Positions 1 through 7,340 are shown, counted from the first letter of the stretch. The stretch is 64,000 nucleotides of DNA from Victivallis lenta (GCF_009695545.1 NZ_VUNS01000023.1:1-64000), one strand, 5' to 3'. Translations and numbers: made by a program. The notes: a model not told the origin generated them from the sequence alone.

Positions 1-1459
1 TCTTGAAGTAGGCTTTGTCCTTGATCTGCGACAACGCAGTATCGTCATCGTCCAGCTTGAACTCAAACAGATAGATATGATCGTCCGTCTGGACAACCGC
101 ATCGATCCGACCGTCATTCGTGCAGGATTCCGCTTCGATGTTGAATCCGAGCAGACGGAAAATCGCATAGAAAATGGACTGGAACGTCGCTTCGCTTTTT
201 TTGTGGATTGTGTAAGGCACCCCGGCGAAGAACGATTCGAGAACTTTCCTTGCCTGATTCAGATTGCCCTCCAGGAACGCGGTTGCAAGATCAGCGGAGA
301 AGCTGCTGACTTCCCGTTGCGTTCTGCCTACATAACTGTTCAGCAGATACGTGCTGAAAGATTCTGCCACTTCCTCATTGGGGAAGTCGAGCCAGAACCA
401 GCGTTTGTTGAAACGAATCTCGCTGGATTTGATCGTCAGATACCCTGTCTGCAACAGCAGCGTTACAGGATCGATGTTGTGAATCTCGAACGCATCGAAT
501 GTCACGCCGGGAACCGCTCTCGATACCGCATCCTCAAAGTTGAAATCGGTCTTCTTGGCAAGCTCCATCAGGAACGAGGGCGTTCCCGTGGCGAACCAGT
601 AGTTGTCGAACTTGCCGTCATTCTCAAAGAACTTCGCTATGGACACCGGGTTGTAAACCGTCTCCGAAGTCTCCTCGAAACAGTAGCCGTCATACCACGC
701 CTTGAGCTTCCGTTTCAGCTCCTCCACCGAAACCTTCTGCGCCTGTGCGGTCGCTTCGATCCGGTCGCTGAAATAGTGTTCCAGTTCCGATTGCGTATAG
801 CCGAACATCGTCGCATAGTCGGAACGCATGGTGATGTCCGTAAGATTATTCAGATCGGAGAACAGCGATACATGGCAGAACTTCGTCACTCCCGTGATGA
901 ATACGAAACGCAACGTGTCTTCAAAGGCTTTGATGACAGAGTAAAACGCTTTGAGTTCGTTCAGGATGTCTTGAACATGAGGCGCACTGACATTATTCAG
1001 AATCGGCTTGTCATACTCGTCGATGAGAACAACCACCTTCTGCTCTCCCGCAGATAGTGTGCGAATGAGTTCCCGGAACATTTCACAAGGCTCTGTCGCA
1101 TTCAAAGCGATATGGTGATCCTCGGCACATTCCTGAACGAGTCCGCTCAAGCTGTTCCGTGTTTCTTTCAGCCCATGAAAGCTCCAACCGTTGAGATCAA
1201 GATGAATGACCGGATACGGCTTCCAGTCATACTCTTTCTTTGAGATCGCCAAGCCGTCGAACAGCTCTTTGCGTCCCTCGAAGATCGCTTTGAGAGTGGA
1301 AACCGTCAAGGACTTGCCGAAACGACGGGGACGTGACAGGAAGTAGAGACCTTTATAAGAACGAACGAGCTTCCAGACATATTCAGTCTTATCAACATAC
1401 AGGTATTTCCCTTGCCGGAGATCGGCGAATGCGTAAACACTGTCTGTGAGTTCCTTCAT
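1..1459 (-). CDS. AAA-ATPase-like protein with C-terminal PD-(D/E)XK nuclease fold (partial)
   Basis: Reading the minus strand from the ATG at 1459 gives at least 486 codons without a stop; the gene runs off the left edge. The start is supported by GGAGG nine bases upstream. The N-terminus (about residues 14-52) has the pattern of the Pfam AAA-ATPase_like family (YVDKTE, then a Walker-A-like RPRRFGKSLT at 43-52). A Walker B/DEYD box, LIDEYDKP, sits near 145-152. The visible C-terminal part has GRIDAVVQ followed by YLFEFKL, the D...ExK core of the PDDEXK_9 domain that usually follows. These proteins are common, often multicopy, in Bacteroidetes and related gut bacteria; their function is not established. 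Whether it belongs to the element or only rides on it cannot be told here. Confidence 0.85.
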   Translation of the reverse strand, partial: MKELTDSVYAFADLRQGKYLYVDKTEYVWKLVRSYKGLYFLSRPRRFGKSLTVSTLKAIFEGRKELFDGLAISKKEYDWKPYPVIHLDLNGWSFHGLKETRNSLSGLVQECAEDHHIALNATEPCEMFRELIRTLSAGEQKVVVLIDEYDKPILNNVSAPHVQDILNELKAFYSVIKAFEDTLRFVFITGVTKFCHVSLFSDLNNLTDITMRSDYATMFGYTQSELEHYFSDRIEATAQAQKVSVEELKRKLKAWYDGYCFEETSETVYNPVSIAKFFENDGKFDNYWFATGTPSFLMELAKKTDFNFEDAVSRAVPGVTFDAFEIHNIDPVTLLLQTGYLTIKSSEIRFNKRWFWLDFPNEEVAESFSTYLLNSYVGRTQREVSSFSADLATAFLEGNLNQARKVLESFFAGVPYTIHKKSEATFQSIFYAIFRLLGFNIEAESCTNDGRIDAVVQTDDHIYLFEFKLDDDDTALSQIKDKAYFK

Positions 1460-1540
1460 CGGTCATATCCTCCAATACCTTACTATACAGCGATTCCGGT
1501 GATTTTCAAGCATGGATGCGACAAGATTGCTATGAGTTCA

Positions 1541-1577
1541 GTTCCTCCTTGAAGACAACCGGTCTTCAAGGAGGAAC
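1541..1577. repeat. Perfect 16-bp inverted repeat with 5-nt loop
   Basis: GTTCCTCCTTGAAGAC at 1541-1556 is followed by AACCG and then its exact reverse complement at 1562-1577. No T-run follows on either strand, so it is not a standard intrinsic terminator. The arms contain AAGGAGG, a Shine-Dalgarno core, paired with its own complement. It lies in the 560-base gap between the AAA/nuclease gene and the structured RNA. The short open frames that cross it (60 and 73 codons, opposite strands) look like noise. It could be a processing hairpin, a protein-binding palindrome or a relic of a mobile element end. Confidence 0.7.
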
Positions 1578-1848
1578 CGTCATCTGTCATGATGAAGCCG
1601 AAAACATCAACTTTTGTTCCTGTCCCAGCAGGGACTTTCGATCTCCAGACCGTCTGTTTTGCGCTTCTCTGCTCTACTGTCTTCAGGAGGCTAATTGAAG
1701 GCATATTAACCTTGCCAAAGCGAACATTCTTTCAGTAAATTGCAACGATGTGATTTGACAAAGCTGCGAATGTCACATATATTACAGAAGTTCTTGTAAC
1801 GCACTAACCTAACGGGAGGAATGAACGAAACAGAGTATCAATAATCAA

Positions 1849-1877
1849 TTGACAATCAGATAACGTAAGCTTTAAGC
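1849..1877 (+). promoter_or_regulatory. Possible promoter for the structured RNA
   Basis: A perfect TTGACA lies at 1849-1854. Seventeen bases downstream is only a weak -10 candidate (TTAAGC at 1872-1877). If used, transcription would begin about where the first stem of the structured RNA begins (1882). The good -35 and the coincidence with the stem support it; the poor -10 argues for caution. Confidence 0.35.
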
Positions 1878-1881
1878 AGAC

Positions 1882-2021
1882 TTCACCTCAGGAAACGCCA
1901 AAACCACGTGAACAAGTCAAGCTTAAGAGTTTGCGCCCATATTTGGGCGCTCTCTGTGCGTATAGACTTGTTCAGGCATTGGCGTGCCTCTGAGGTGAAT
2001 ACAACAGAGGGCGTCTTTTTT
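1882..2021 (+). ncRNA. Structured RNA / leader with rod-like fold and alternative terminator
   Basis: Four nested helices can be drawn by eye: TTCACCTCAG (1882-1891) with CTGAGGTGAA (1990-1999); ACGCCA (1895-1900) with TGGCGT (1980-1985); TGAACAAGTC (1909-1918) with GACTTGTTCA (1965-1974); and GCGCCCA (1933-1939) with TGGGCGC (1944-1950), the last closing a TATT loop and extended by AGAG/CTCT. All listed pairs are perfect. A competing hairpin uses CCTCTG (1987-1992) with CAGAGG (2005-2010), followed by GGCGTC and seven T (2015-2021), an intrinsic-terminator layout. It shares bases 1990-1992 with the outer helix, so rod and terminator exclude each other in part. Either a free-standing small RNA ending in the T-run or a transcription attenuator for the operon starting at 2023 would explain this. 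I do not recognise it as a known riboswitch, 6S or T-box. Confidence 0.6.
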
Positions 2022-2022
2022 T

Positions 2023-2415
2023 ATGCCGTGCACAACCGATCTTCTAAATATTAATTCCCCTTTATCCGAGGTTAGCAAGCCTGTGTCAAAACACTTGTCG
2101 GCTAACTTCAATAATCACCAGTCGACAGAAAAAAGAGCACTCGAAACATTTCCATGCAACCGATGTGGCTCATGTTGTCGAGCCTTGGAGAATAACATTG
2201 TTTTTGAAGAATTAAATAGAGGAGATGGTACATGTAAGTATTTTGACGAAACTCATTCTCTTTGCAAAATTTACGACAGGCGTCCTGAATGTTGCAATGT
2301 GAGGATAATGTGGGAGAAACATTTTTCTCAAAAATTCTCCTGGCAGCATTTTATTGCAATTAATAAGGCGATATGTACAAATCTGAAAACCAAAATGGAA
2401 AGAGGTAAAAAATGA
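2023..2415 (+). CDS. YkgJ/FliB-like CxxCxxCC cysteine-cluster protein
   Basis: A 130-aa protein with CNRCGSCC at residues 45-52 and further cysteines at 71, 81, 90 and 91. This is the signature of the Pfam PF03692 zinc/iron-chelating family (YkgJ; part of flagellin N-methylase FliB). It is probably a metal or Fe-S binding protein; the substrate is unknown. It is first of seven same-strand genes ending at 6148 and its stop overlaps the next start (ATGA). The start is uncertain: the ATG at 2023 touches the T-run of the upstream RNA and has no Shine-Dalgarno, whereas an in-frame GTG at 2083 has GAGG 11 bases upstream. The cysteine domain is complete either way. Confidence 0.8.
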   Translation: MPCTTDLLNINSPLSEVSKPVSKHLSANFNNHQSTEKRALETFPCNRCGSCCRALENNIVFEELNRGDGTCKYFDETHSLCKIYDRRPECCNVRIMWEKHFSQKFSWQHFIAINKAICTNLKTKMERGKK

Positions 2416-2807
2416 ATCATTTTTTTCAAAATGGTAATCAAATGTCGGAAAAGAACGGGGACGATTTGTTGGCCCTCATCAAAGGAATTATGGCCAGCCT
2501 GAAATCATGCTGGCAGTTTCTCCAGAATCTCCGAGCCAGCACCACTCAAAGAATCACTTACGCAGGATTGATCTCTGACATTGTAAGAAATAAACCGAAT
2601 GATCCATACATCAAACGCTGCTCCGTCATTCGCAATCAAAACGCGGATGGGACAACCGAACTGATGATTGTTTATCTTGATGATTTAAATCAACCGGTAT
2701 GGGGGCCAGATCCGCGGAATCCGTTTGGTTGGAAAATGAAGACCAGGGAACTGGACTTCGAGTTGGAGGATGCGTTCGGGAATAACAATATGCTGATATT
2801 AGATTGA
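2412..2807 (+). CDS. Small protein, first member of a three-gene related set
   Basis: A 131-aa protein with no signal peptide. The start ATG overlaps the stop of the cysteine-cluster gene and has AGAGG six bases upstream. An alternative start is Met11. The C-terminal third (KTRELDFELEDAFGNNNMLI) resembles the ends of the next two proteins, in which a polar strand, an LD(Q/D)EL helix and a hydrophobic strand occur in the same order. A weakly hydrophobic stretch near residues 20-45 is not a clear membrane helix. I do not recognise a named family. It may be a soluble paralogue or adaptor of the two membrane-anchored proteins that follow. Confidence 0.75.
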   Translation: MNHFFQNGNQMSEKNGDDLLALIKGIMASLKSCWQFLQNLRASTTQRITYAGLISDIVRNKPNDPYIKRCSVIRNQNADGTTELMIVYLDDLNQPVWGPDPRNPFGWKMKTRELDFELEDAFGNNNMLILD

Positions 2808-2830
2808 CTTGAAATAAGGAGATTTTCATT

Positions 2831-3139
2831 ATGCCACTGCCTCTGCTTGCAATCTTTGGAGCCTCGCTGGTCATTGGGACTTTGGTGGTTGTTGCTCTCT
2901 TGAAGTGGAAAGAAATCGTCAACTGGTTTCGCAACAAGGGAACGTTGAAACAAAGTGACAAGGATAACATTGCTGTCATGGTTAAAACTCAGTTAGCCTC
3001 AGGGCATGTTCGCGAAATTCACGGCATTTTCAACACCAGAACCGAAGAGGTTCTGGATGGGCAGCAGTTCGAAGCGAAAGAACTTGATCAAGAACTGCAG
3101 GAAGTGTTCGGTAAAGAGGATGTCGTTGTTTTATCATAA
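2831..3139 (+). CDS. Small single-pass membrane protein, paralogue pair member 1
   Basis: A 102-aa protein with AAGGAG nine bases before ATG. Residues 4-24 form one strong membrane helix, followed by KWKEIVNWFRN and a soluble domain. Its order of elements (helix, KW..I..WF, then VKTQLASG, GIFNTRTEEVL, LDQELQEVFG and a VVVL end) is repeated in the next gene. Both must come from a duplication. The soluble domain of about 75 residues would face the cytoplasm if the positive-inside rule is followed (K and R after the helix). Function unknown. It sits directly before the AAA+ ATPase and could be a membrane anchor, adaptor or substrate of the ATPase/M48 pair. Confidence 0.8.
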   Translation: MPLPLLAIFGASLVIGTLVVVALLKWKEIVNWFRNKGTLKQSDKDNIAVMVKTQLASGHVREIHGIFNTRTEEVLDGQQFEAKELDQELQEVFGKEDVVVLS

Positions 3140-3159
3140 GCAATTAATTGGAATGCAAA

Positions 3160-3450
3160 ATGTTGCCTTTAATCGTAGCCCTTGCTGCCGTTACGGTTGC
3201 CTGTGTCGTTTTTATGTTGAAATTCGGAATGGTGAAAAAATGGTTCAATCAGAATCAGAAAATCACCAATCCGAATGCCGTAAATGTTCTATTAAAACAA
3301 AAACTCAAATCTGGGGAGTATAAAACAATAGGTGGGATTTTTGACACACAAACAGAAAATATCCTTTCGGCAACAGCATGGCAATCTCAAAAATTGGATG
3401 ATGAACTTAATAAACTGGAACGAGTTTCTGTCTTACGAAATTTAAATTAA
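3160..3450 (+). CDS. Small single-pass membrane protein, paralogue pair member 2
   Basis: A 96-aa protein from the ATG at 3160; a TTG at 3148 is an alternative. It is a clear paralogue of the preceding protein: an N-terminal membrane helix (residues 2-20), then KFGMVKKWFNQN, a lysine-rich loop, GGIFDTQTENIL and QKLDDELNKL. It ends in a short hydrophobic strand. No Shine-Dalgarno of quality is visible, so translation may be coupled to the upstream gene, whose stop is 20 bases away. No known family is recognised. The retained GIF(D/N)T(Q/R)TE segment is the most conserved part between the copies and a good seed for a profile search. Confidence 0.75.
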   Translation: MLPLIVALAAVTVACVVFMLKFGMVKKWFNQNQKITNPNAVNVLLKQKLKSGEYKTIGGIFDTQTENILSATAWQSQKLDDELNKLERVSVLRNLN

Positions 3451-3472
3451 GATTCATGAAAGATTGCAGAAG

Positions 3473-4573
3473 ATGGACAAAGTACAGATTTGGGGAATTC
3501 CATCAAATTTGCCTACAGATAAAGCCGCGGTGTTTCGTTCCAGATTACTTTTGGCCTATAACGATATCCGGCCCTTGTTATCGGAGCCTCTTCCAATTAT
3601 TTCCATCGGCGATATCAGGCAGAAACAACAGCCAGAGGCCTCTCCTTCCGGAGAAAAAAAAAGTATATCCGATCCTTCTGATATCCGTTATCTTCCACAA
3701 GAACCTTTGTATTCATTCAAACAATTGATTCTTCCCGAAGAAACCTTGAACGCAATCAGAAACGCAATCGAACTTTTAAAGGTTGAAAAAACAGTTTTTG
3801 ATGATTGGGGGCTGCGGACGATTGAACCTAATCCTCGGGTGGCACTGAATTTTTATGGCCCCCCGGGAACGGGAAAAACTTTGGCTGCCCACGCCATTGC
3901 TGATTATTTGCATAAAACCATTCTCATTGCCAGTTATGCTGAAATTGAGAGCAAGTATCATGGAGATGGGCCCAAAAATGTCAAAGCGATTTTCGCTGCC
4001 GCAGAAAAGCAAGATGCCATTCTCTTTATCGATGAAGCTGATTCGTTGTTGTCTAAACGCCTGTTGAATGTTACTCAAGGTTCAGAACAGGCAATTAATT
4101 CAATGCGAAGCCAGTTGCTGATCTGTCTGGAACAGTTTCACGGAACCGTTATTTTTGCAACAAATTTAATTGAAAACTACGATAAGGCATTTGAAACTCG
4201 TATCCAGCATATCGCTTTCAAAATGCCGGATATATTCTGTCGCGAAAAGATCTGGCAAGCGCATTTGCTTCCCCAATTGCCTCTGGCTCCAGAACTTTCT
4301 TGTACTGACTTGGCCCAGGCAGTCGAAGACGTTTGTGGTCGTGACATAAAAAATGCTGTCATCAGAACTGCCGTTCAGGCAGCAATACGTCATACCCTTA
4401 TTACTCAACAAGATTTGATAAATACGATAAAAAATATCAAAGCGGCAAGGATTTCTGTTATCGGCAATAATGGCAATTTAAGTCAGGAAGACAAAAACCT
4501 GCTTCTTGAAAAGGCCAAACAGGCATTGATGCATAGTTCAGCAACTACGAAGGAGGATACTCATGGGAGATAA
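3473..4573 (+). CDS. Classical AAA+ ATPase (Cdc48/FtsH/spastin-like clade)
   Basis: A 366-aa protein. After about 120 residues of family-specific N-terminus come Walker A GPPGTGKT (129-136), a pore-loop-like SKYHGDGPKNV (160-170, aromatic Tyr162), Walker B ILFIDEAD (183-190), sensor 1 ATN (229-231), an arginine-finger candidate in ETRI (241-244) and a sensor-2-like CGRDIKNA. All catalytic elements of a substrate-threading AAA+ ring are present. It has no protease domain of its own, unlike FtsH. The M48 peptidase two genes downstream could be its partner, making a split membrane unfoldase/protease; that is inference. The start is ATG 3473, weakly supported; an upstream in-frame TTG (3464) adds three residues. 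The last 11 bases overlap the next gene. Confidence 0.9.
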   Translation: MDKVQIWGIPSNLPTDKAAVFRSRLLLAYNDIRPLLSEPLPIISIGDIRQKQQPEASPSGEKKSISDPSDIRYLPQEPLYSFKQLILPEETLNAIRNAIELLKVEKTVFDDWGLRTIEPNPRVALNFYGPPGTGKTLAAHAIADYLHKTILIASYAEIESKYHGDGPKNVKAIFAAAEKQDAILFIDEADSLLSKRLLNVTQGSEQAINSMRSQLLICLEQFHGTVIFATNLIENYDKAFETRIQHIAFKMPDIFCREKIWQAHLLPQLPLAPELSCTDLAQAVEDVCGRDIKNAVIRTAVQAAIRHTLITQQDLINTIKNIKAARISVIGNNGNLSQEDKNLLLEKAKQALMHSSATTKEDTHGR

Positions 4574-5024
4574 TGTAACGAAAACAGAAAAAGCTGCGGG
4601 GTGTGGCTGTTTCATCGGTCTGGCCATTGGTGTTGTACTTTCTTTACTTGCCATAATTGGGGGAAATATGAGAGATCCCCGACCATTACTATTTTTCATC
4701 CCTTTGTTAGGACTATTTTGTGCCAGTATTCCCCTGGCAATCTTCAGTCCGGAAAAAGGAGTTCGTGGTTGTGCCGGTTGCATCTGTTATCCGATATTTA
4801 TTATTGTTGCTCTGGCGGCTTTTTTCAATAACGCGATGTCTGTATTCTGGGGTGTGATTATTGCTATTGTGATTTTGCTGTTATTAAATCTGGGCCGAAT
4901 TTGCTATGAAAAGGAACAAAAAGCAAAAGACAGACAAATTGCCAATAAATTTGAAGCGGCATTATCAAAACAGTGCAGCGATCTCTTTCCGGATGAATAC
5001 CCTGCTGATAACTCGAAAAAGTAA
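4563..5024 (+). CDS. Four-helix membrane protein of the AAA+/M48 operon
   Basis: A 153-aa protein with an excellent ribosome site (AAGGAGG, six bases before ATG) inside the end of the ATPase gene. Four hydrophobic segments lie near residues 13-34, 41-61, 73-89 and 92-112, followed by a charged tail (EKEQKAKDRQ) and an acidic/lysine C-terminus. Cysteines are frequent near the membrane edges (14, 16, 53, 70, 73, 75, 114). No family is recognised. Its place between the ATPase and the membrane-bound protease suggests a membrane scaffold linking them. Confidence 0.8.
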   Translation: MGDNVTKTEKAAGCGCFIGLAIGVVLSLLAIIGGNMRDPRPLLFFIPLLGLFCASIPLAIFSPEKGVRGCAGCICYPIFIIVALAAFFNNAMSVFWGVIIAIVILLLLNLGRICYEKEQKAKDRQIANKFEAALSKQCSDLFPDEYPADNSKK

Positions 5025-5074
5025 AAAACATTGAATTTAATTTCACACGAAATAAAACAGAAAGGGAAAATGCA

Positions 5075-6148
5075 ATGAAATCCACTAGTACAGAGAATCC
5101 CATTTCATCAGAGGTGGTTTCCGATAAGTTTGACATGAGTACAATTCGTTCGGCGCCTCCACAACCAAAACTTTGGAAGCAAATAGTTTTTCTATATTTT
5201 CTTACCGGCTTCGGCATTATATTCCCTATTTTACTGGTTGTTCGTATTCTTTCTGAGAATCATGATTTTACGATAAGCATTGGAAGAGCAATAATTGTAT
5301 TTGGAGTTCCCATATGCCTTGTAATTGCATTAATTAAGCTATGGTTCTCGGTCGATATCATAAAAAAACAATTAGGTGTGAAATTACTTGATAAAGATAC
5401 GACCAATCCTAAGGAACTGTGGTTGATCGATCTAATTACAGCTCTTTCTAAAAAAGCGAATCTTCCCAATGTACCATTGATCGGTATTTATGAATCAGGG
5501 GAACTGAATGCCTTTGCCGCCGGACCGACTCGTTCCCGGGCAATGGTGGCATTTTCTTCTGGTATTTTAGAACAAATGGAACAACCGCAACTAGCTGCCG
5601 TTGCCGCTCATGAAGTTGGCCATATAGCCAGCGGAGATATGCTGTCCATGCAAATAGTTCAAGGTGTTATTTGGGGAAGCGCCTTGATTGGAAATCTCGT
5701 TGGAAACTCAATTAAAATGTTCTTTGAACAAACAAGGACCAAGAAAAGCGAATACAAGGGCTTTGAAAAACTTGATCAACAAATGAAAGATCTCAAGTAC
5801 GATTTCTTTGGTGAAAACATTCTAGGGACCTGCATCACATCGTTTGGCAATATTGTATCATTAGCTTTTTCGCGTCATCGGGAATTCAAAGCGGATAACT
5901 TTTCGGCAACAATGACTTCACCCCTGTTAATGAGTTCCGCTCTTCAATACTTACTGAACGATCAAAAAGCGGGAACAACAACACAAGCGAATTCCCCTTA
6001 TGCGGCCTTAATGATTTCTGCTCCTGAAGGATGGGCTGATTGGCTTTCGACACATCCATCTCTGGAACGTCGGATCGAACACTTGAAATCATTTCAGGCA
6101 GACGTTTTGCATGTACCAGAAGCAATAGTACCTGAGCAAAAAAAATAA
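5075..6148 (+). CDS. M48 family membrane metallopeptidase (HtpX-like)
   Basis: A 357-aa zinc endopeptidase of the HtpX/Ste24 family. Two hydrophobic segments lie at about 36-58 and 68-92. GELNAFAAG (142-150) is the typical edge-strand motif, HEVGH (179-183) carries two zinc ligands and the catalytic glutamate, and RHREFKAD (267-274) supplies the third ligand, Glu270. HPSLERRIEHL near the C-terminus is also standard. HtpX proteins degrade damaged membrane proteins and act with FtsH in E. coli. Here the gene closes an operon with an AAA+ ATPase and small membrane proteins, which suggests a dedicated membrane-protein surveillance or effector device on the element. Start ATG 5075 has an AAAGGG site upstream. 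Confidence 0.92.
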   Translation: MKSTSTENPISSEVVSDKFDMSTIRSAPPQPKLWKQIVFLYFLTGFGIIFPILLVVRILSENHDFTISIGRAIIVFGVPICLVIALIKLWFSVDIIKKQLGVKLLDKDTTNPKELWLIDLITALSKKANLPNVPLIGIYESGELNAFAAGPTRSRAMVAFSSGILEQMEQPQLAAVAAHEVGHIASGDMLSMQIVQGVIWGSALIGNLVGNSIKMFFEQTRTKKSEYKGFEKLDQQMKDLKYDFFGENILGTCITSFGNIVSLAFSRHREFKADNFSATMTSPLLMSSALQYLLNDQKAGTTTQANSPYAALMISAPEGWADWLSTHPSLERRIEHLKSFQADVLHVPEAIVPEQKK

Positions 6149-6205
6149 TACCTTTCAACAAGCTCTTTTAAGTTGAGGGCAAACTAGACAAAAGGAGAAT
6201 GTAGC

Positions 6206-6382
6206 ATGGCACAGTATCAGGCATTAGTGGAGTACAAGAGAATCGCCAAAGGGGAGACTTCTGTCCACAATATGAAGGAATTCGTTTATGTCGGCATGAA
6301 GAACGTCCAGCTTGCAAAAGGAAAGATCAAGTCCAAGTATCCGAATGACAAGATCATGTTCGTGAACGTCACTTGGAAATAA
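6206..6382 (+). CDS. Single-repeat small protein related to the secreted protein at 6912-7340
   Basis: A 58-aa protein with AAAGGAG eight bases before ATG. It consists of one repeat unit: a first strand (YQALVEYKR), a helix with LAKGKIKSKYPND and a last strand (IMFVNVTW). The same layout occurs twice in the protein at 6912-7340 (QYQLK...QLAARHPNGQIRIL and RYQMK...QLKAKFPGTSIRIL). No signal peptide is present here, so this copy should stay in the cytoplasm. Function unknown. It begins a run of five small plus-strand genes. Confidence 0.75.
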   Translation: MAQYQALVEYKRIAKGETSVHNMKEFVYVGMKNVQLAKGKIKSKYPNDKIMFVNVTWK

Positions 6383-6406
6383 CAGCCAGACGGGAGCGGA
6401 AGAGTT

Positions 6407-6640
6407 ATGGCGGTACAGAAGACGCCTTGGACAAGAGTCAACGCCAAGGTCTGCTGCACCTGTGAATACTGGGACGGGGAACGGGAACTGCAATTCCTTC
6501 CGGGAGTGAGGTTGAACGCGATCCTCGCCCAGTTCAATCCACAGGGGCGCTGTCTGGCAAAGATGAACTGTCTGATGGCTTACGACAACCCCGGAGCGGC
6601 ATATTGCGCGACTTACAAACGATGGCACAAGTTGCCGTAA
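6407..6640 (+). CDS. Small cysteine-containing protein, unknown
   Basis: A 77-aa protein, 24 bases after the previous gene. It has CCTCEYWDG at residues 16-24 and single cysteines near 49, 55 and 67, a spacing that could bind a metal ion. No family is recognised; CTCEYW...RCLAK resembles small phage or element proteins with a CxxCxYW motif. The ribosome site is weak (GGAAGAG region), so expression may depend on coupling. It is intact and in line with its neighbours, which argues for a real gene. Confidence 0.65.
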   Translation: MAVQKTPWTRVNAKVCCTCEYWDGERELQFLPGVRLNAILAQFNPQGRCLAKMNCLMAYDNPGAAYCATYKRWHKLP

Positions 6641-6649
6641 GGATGTAAG

Positions 6650-6871
6650 ATGAATGACTTCATACGGCTCCCCGGATTCTTTCGGAAAAAGATTGAACCG
6701 GTGTATTACCGTGTATGCTGTCCGGAGTGCGGTTACACGGAGATGCTGGAACAGGAGAAGGAATGCGGTGATTCGGAAGAGCATCGGAGAGAGACGGCAT
6801 TGCCGAAGGTCTGTCCTGTATGCGGAGCCGGGGTGACACGGAAGCGTATTCCGGTCTTGCTTCGATATTGA
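6650..6871 (+). CDS. Small zinc-ribbon protein
   Basis: A 73-aa protein with two cysteine pairs, CCPECGY near residues 23-29 and CPVCGAG near 55-61, the layout of a zinc ribbon. The segment between them is acidic (EQEKECGDSEEHRRE). It starts 10 bases after the previous stop with a GGATG-type site. It probably binds nucleic acid or a protein partner; nothing more specific can be said. Confidence 0.65.
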   Translation: MNDFIRLPGFFRKKIEPVYYRVCCPECGYTEMLEQEKECGDSEEHRRETALPKVCPVCGAGVTRKRIPVLLRY

Positions 6872-6911
6872 CAGATTGGATGGTGAAGTTGAAATTGAAA
6901 CATGGTGATAT

Positions 6912-7340
6912 ATGAGAAAGATATTTACCATAGCAATCACGACGATTACAATCTTCTTGGGCTGCATCTCGCCTGCGATGGCGAACCGGGAGATCGTTCC
7001 TGCGGATGTCACGGTCAAGGTGCAGTATCAACTGAAGATGGACGGTTACAATTCATGGACGACAACGAACGCCTCTTTGAGAGGAGCGGTCACCGAATCT
7101 ATGATGATCGGCCAGCTTGCAGCCAGACATCCCAACGGACAGATTCGCATTCTGTCGGCATCCTATGGCAAGACTGTTGCCCATACTGTCCGCTACCAGA
7201 TGAAGAGGGGAAAGTCTGCCTGGACGAATGGCACCGTAACGTTGAACAATGCCTTGACCGAATCCATGGCAAGGAATCAGCTCAAAGCAAAGTTCCCCGG
7301 AACGTCAATCCGAATCCTGAGCTTCGTAAAAAAGAAATGA
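6912..7340 (+). CDS. Secreted two-repeat protein
   Basis: A 142-aa protein. Residues 1-24 are a signal peptide with probable signal peptidase I cleavage after AMA. The mature part holds two copies of a unit of about 50 residues: strand, WT(T/N)...(S/T)L, a helix with TES(M)..(N/G)QL, P-G, and a closing strand IRILS. The cytoplasmic protein at 6206-6382 is a single diverged copy. The fold (beta-beta-alpha-beta, inferred) and role are unknown. Secretion from an accessory element suggests a role at the cell envelope, such as surface modification or immunity to a toxin. Confidence 0.75.
   Translation: MRKIFTIAITTITIFLGCISPAMANREIVPADVTVKVQYQLKMDGYNSWTTTNASLRGAVTESMMIGQLAARHPNGQIRILSASYGKTVAHTVRYQMKRGKSAWTNGTVTLNNALTESMARNQLKAKFPGTSIRILSFVKKK

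Noticed and set aside
77-1057. 326-codon open frame on the plus strand
   Set aside because: It is the antisense shadow of the AAA/PD-(D/E)XK gene, whose minus-strand frame has clear motifs.
1483-1704. 73-codon minus and 60-codon plus frames across the 16-bp hairpin
   Set aside because: No ribosome site or recognisable domain; the palindrome makes both frames look alike.
1882-2021. Retron msr-msd or 6S RNA identity for the structured RNA
   Set aside because: No reverse transcriptase gene is nearby, and the bubble and conserved sequences of 6S are not seen.
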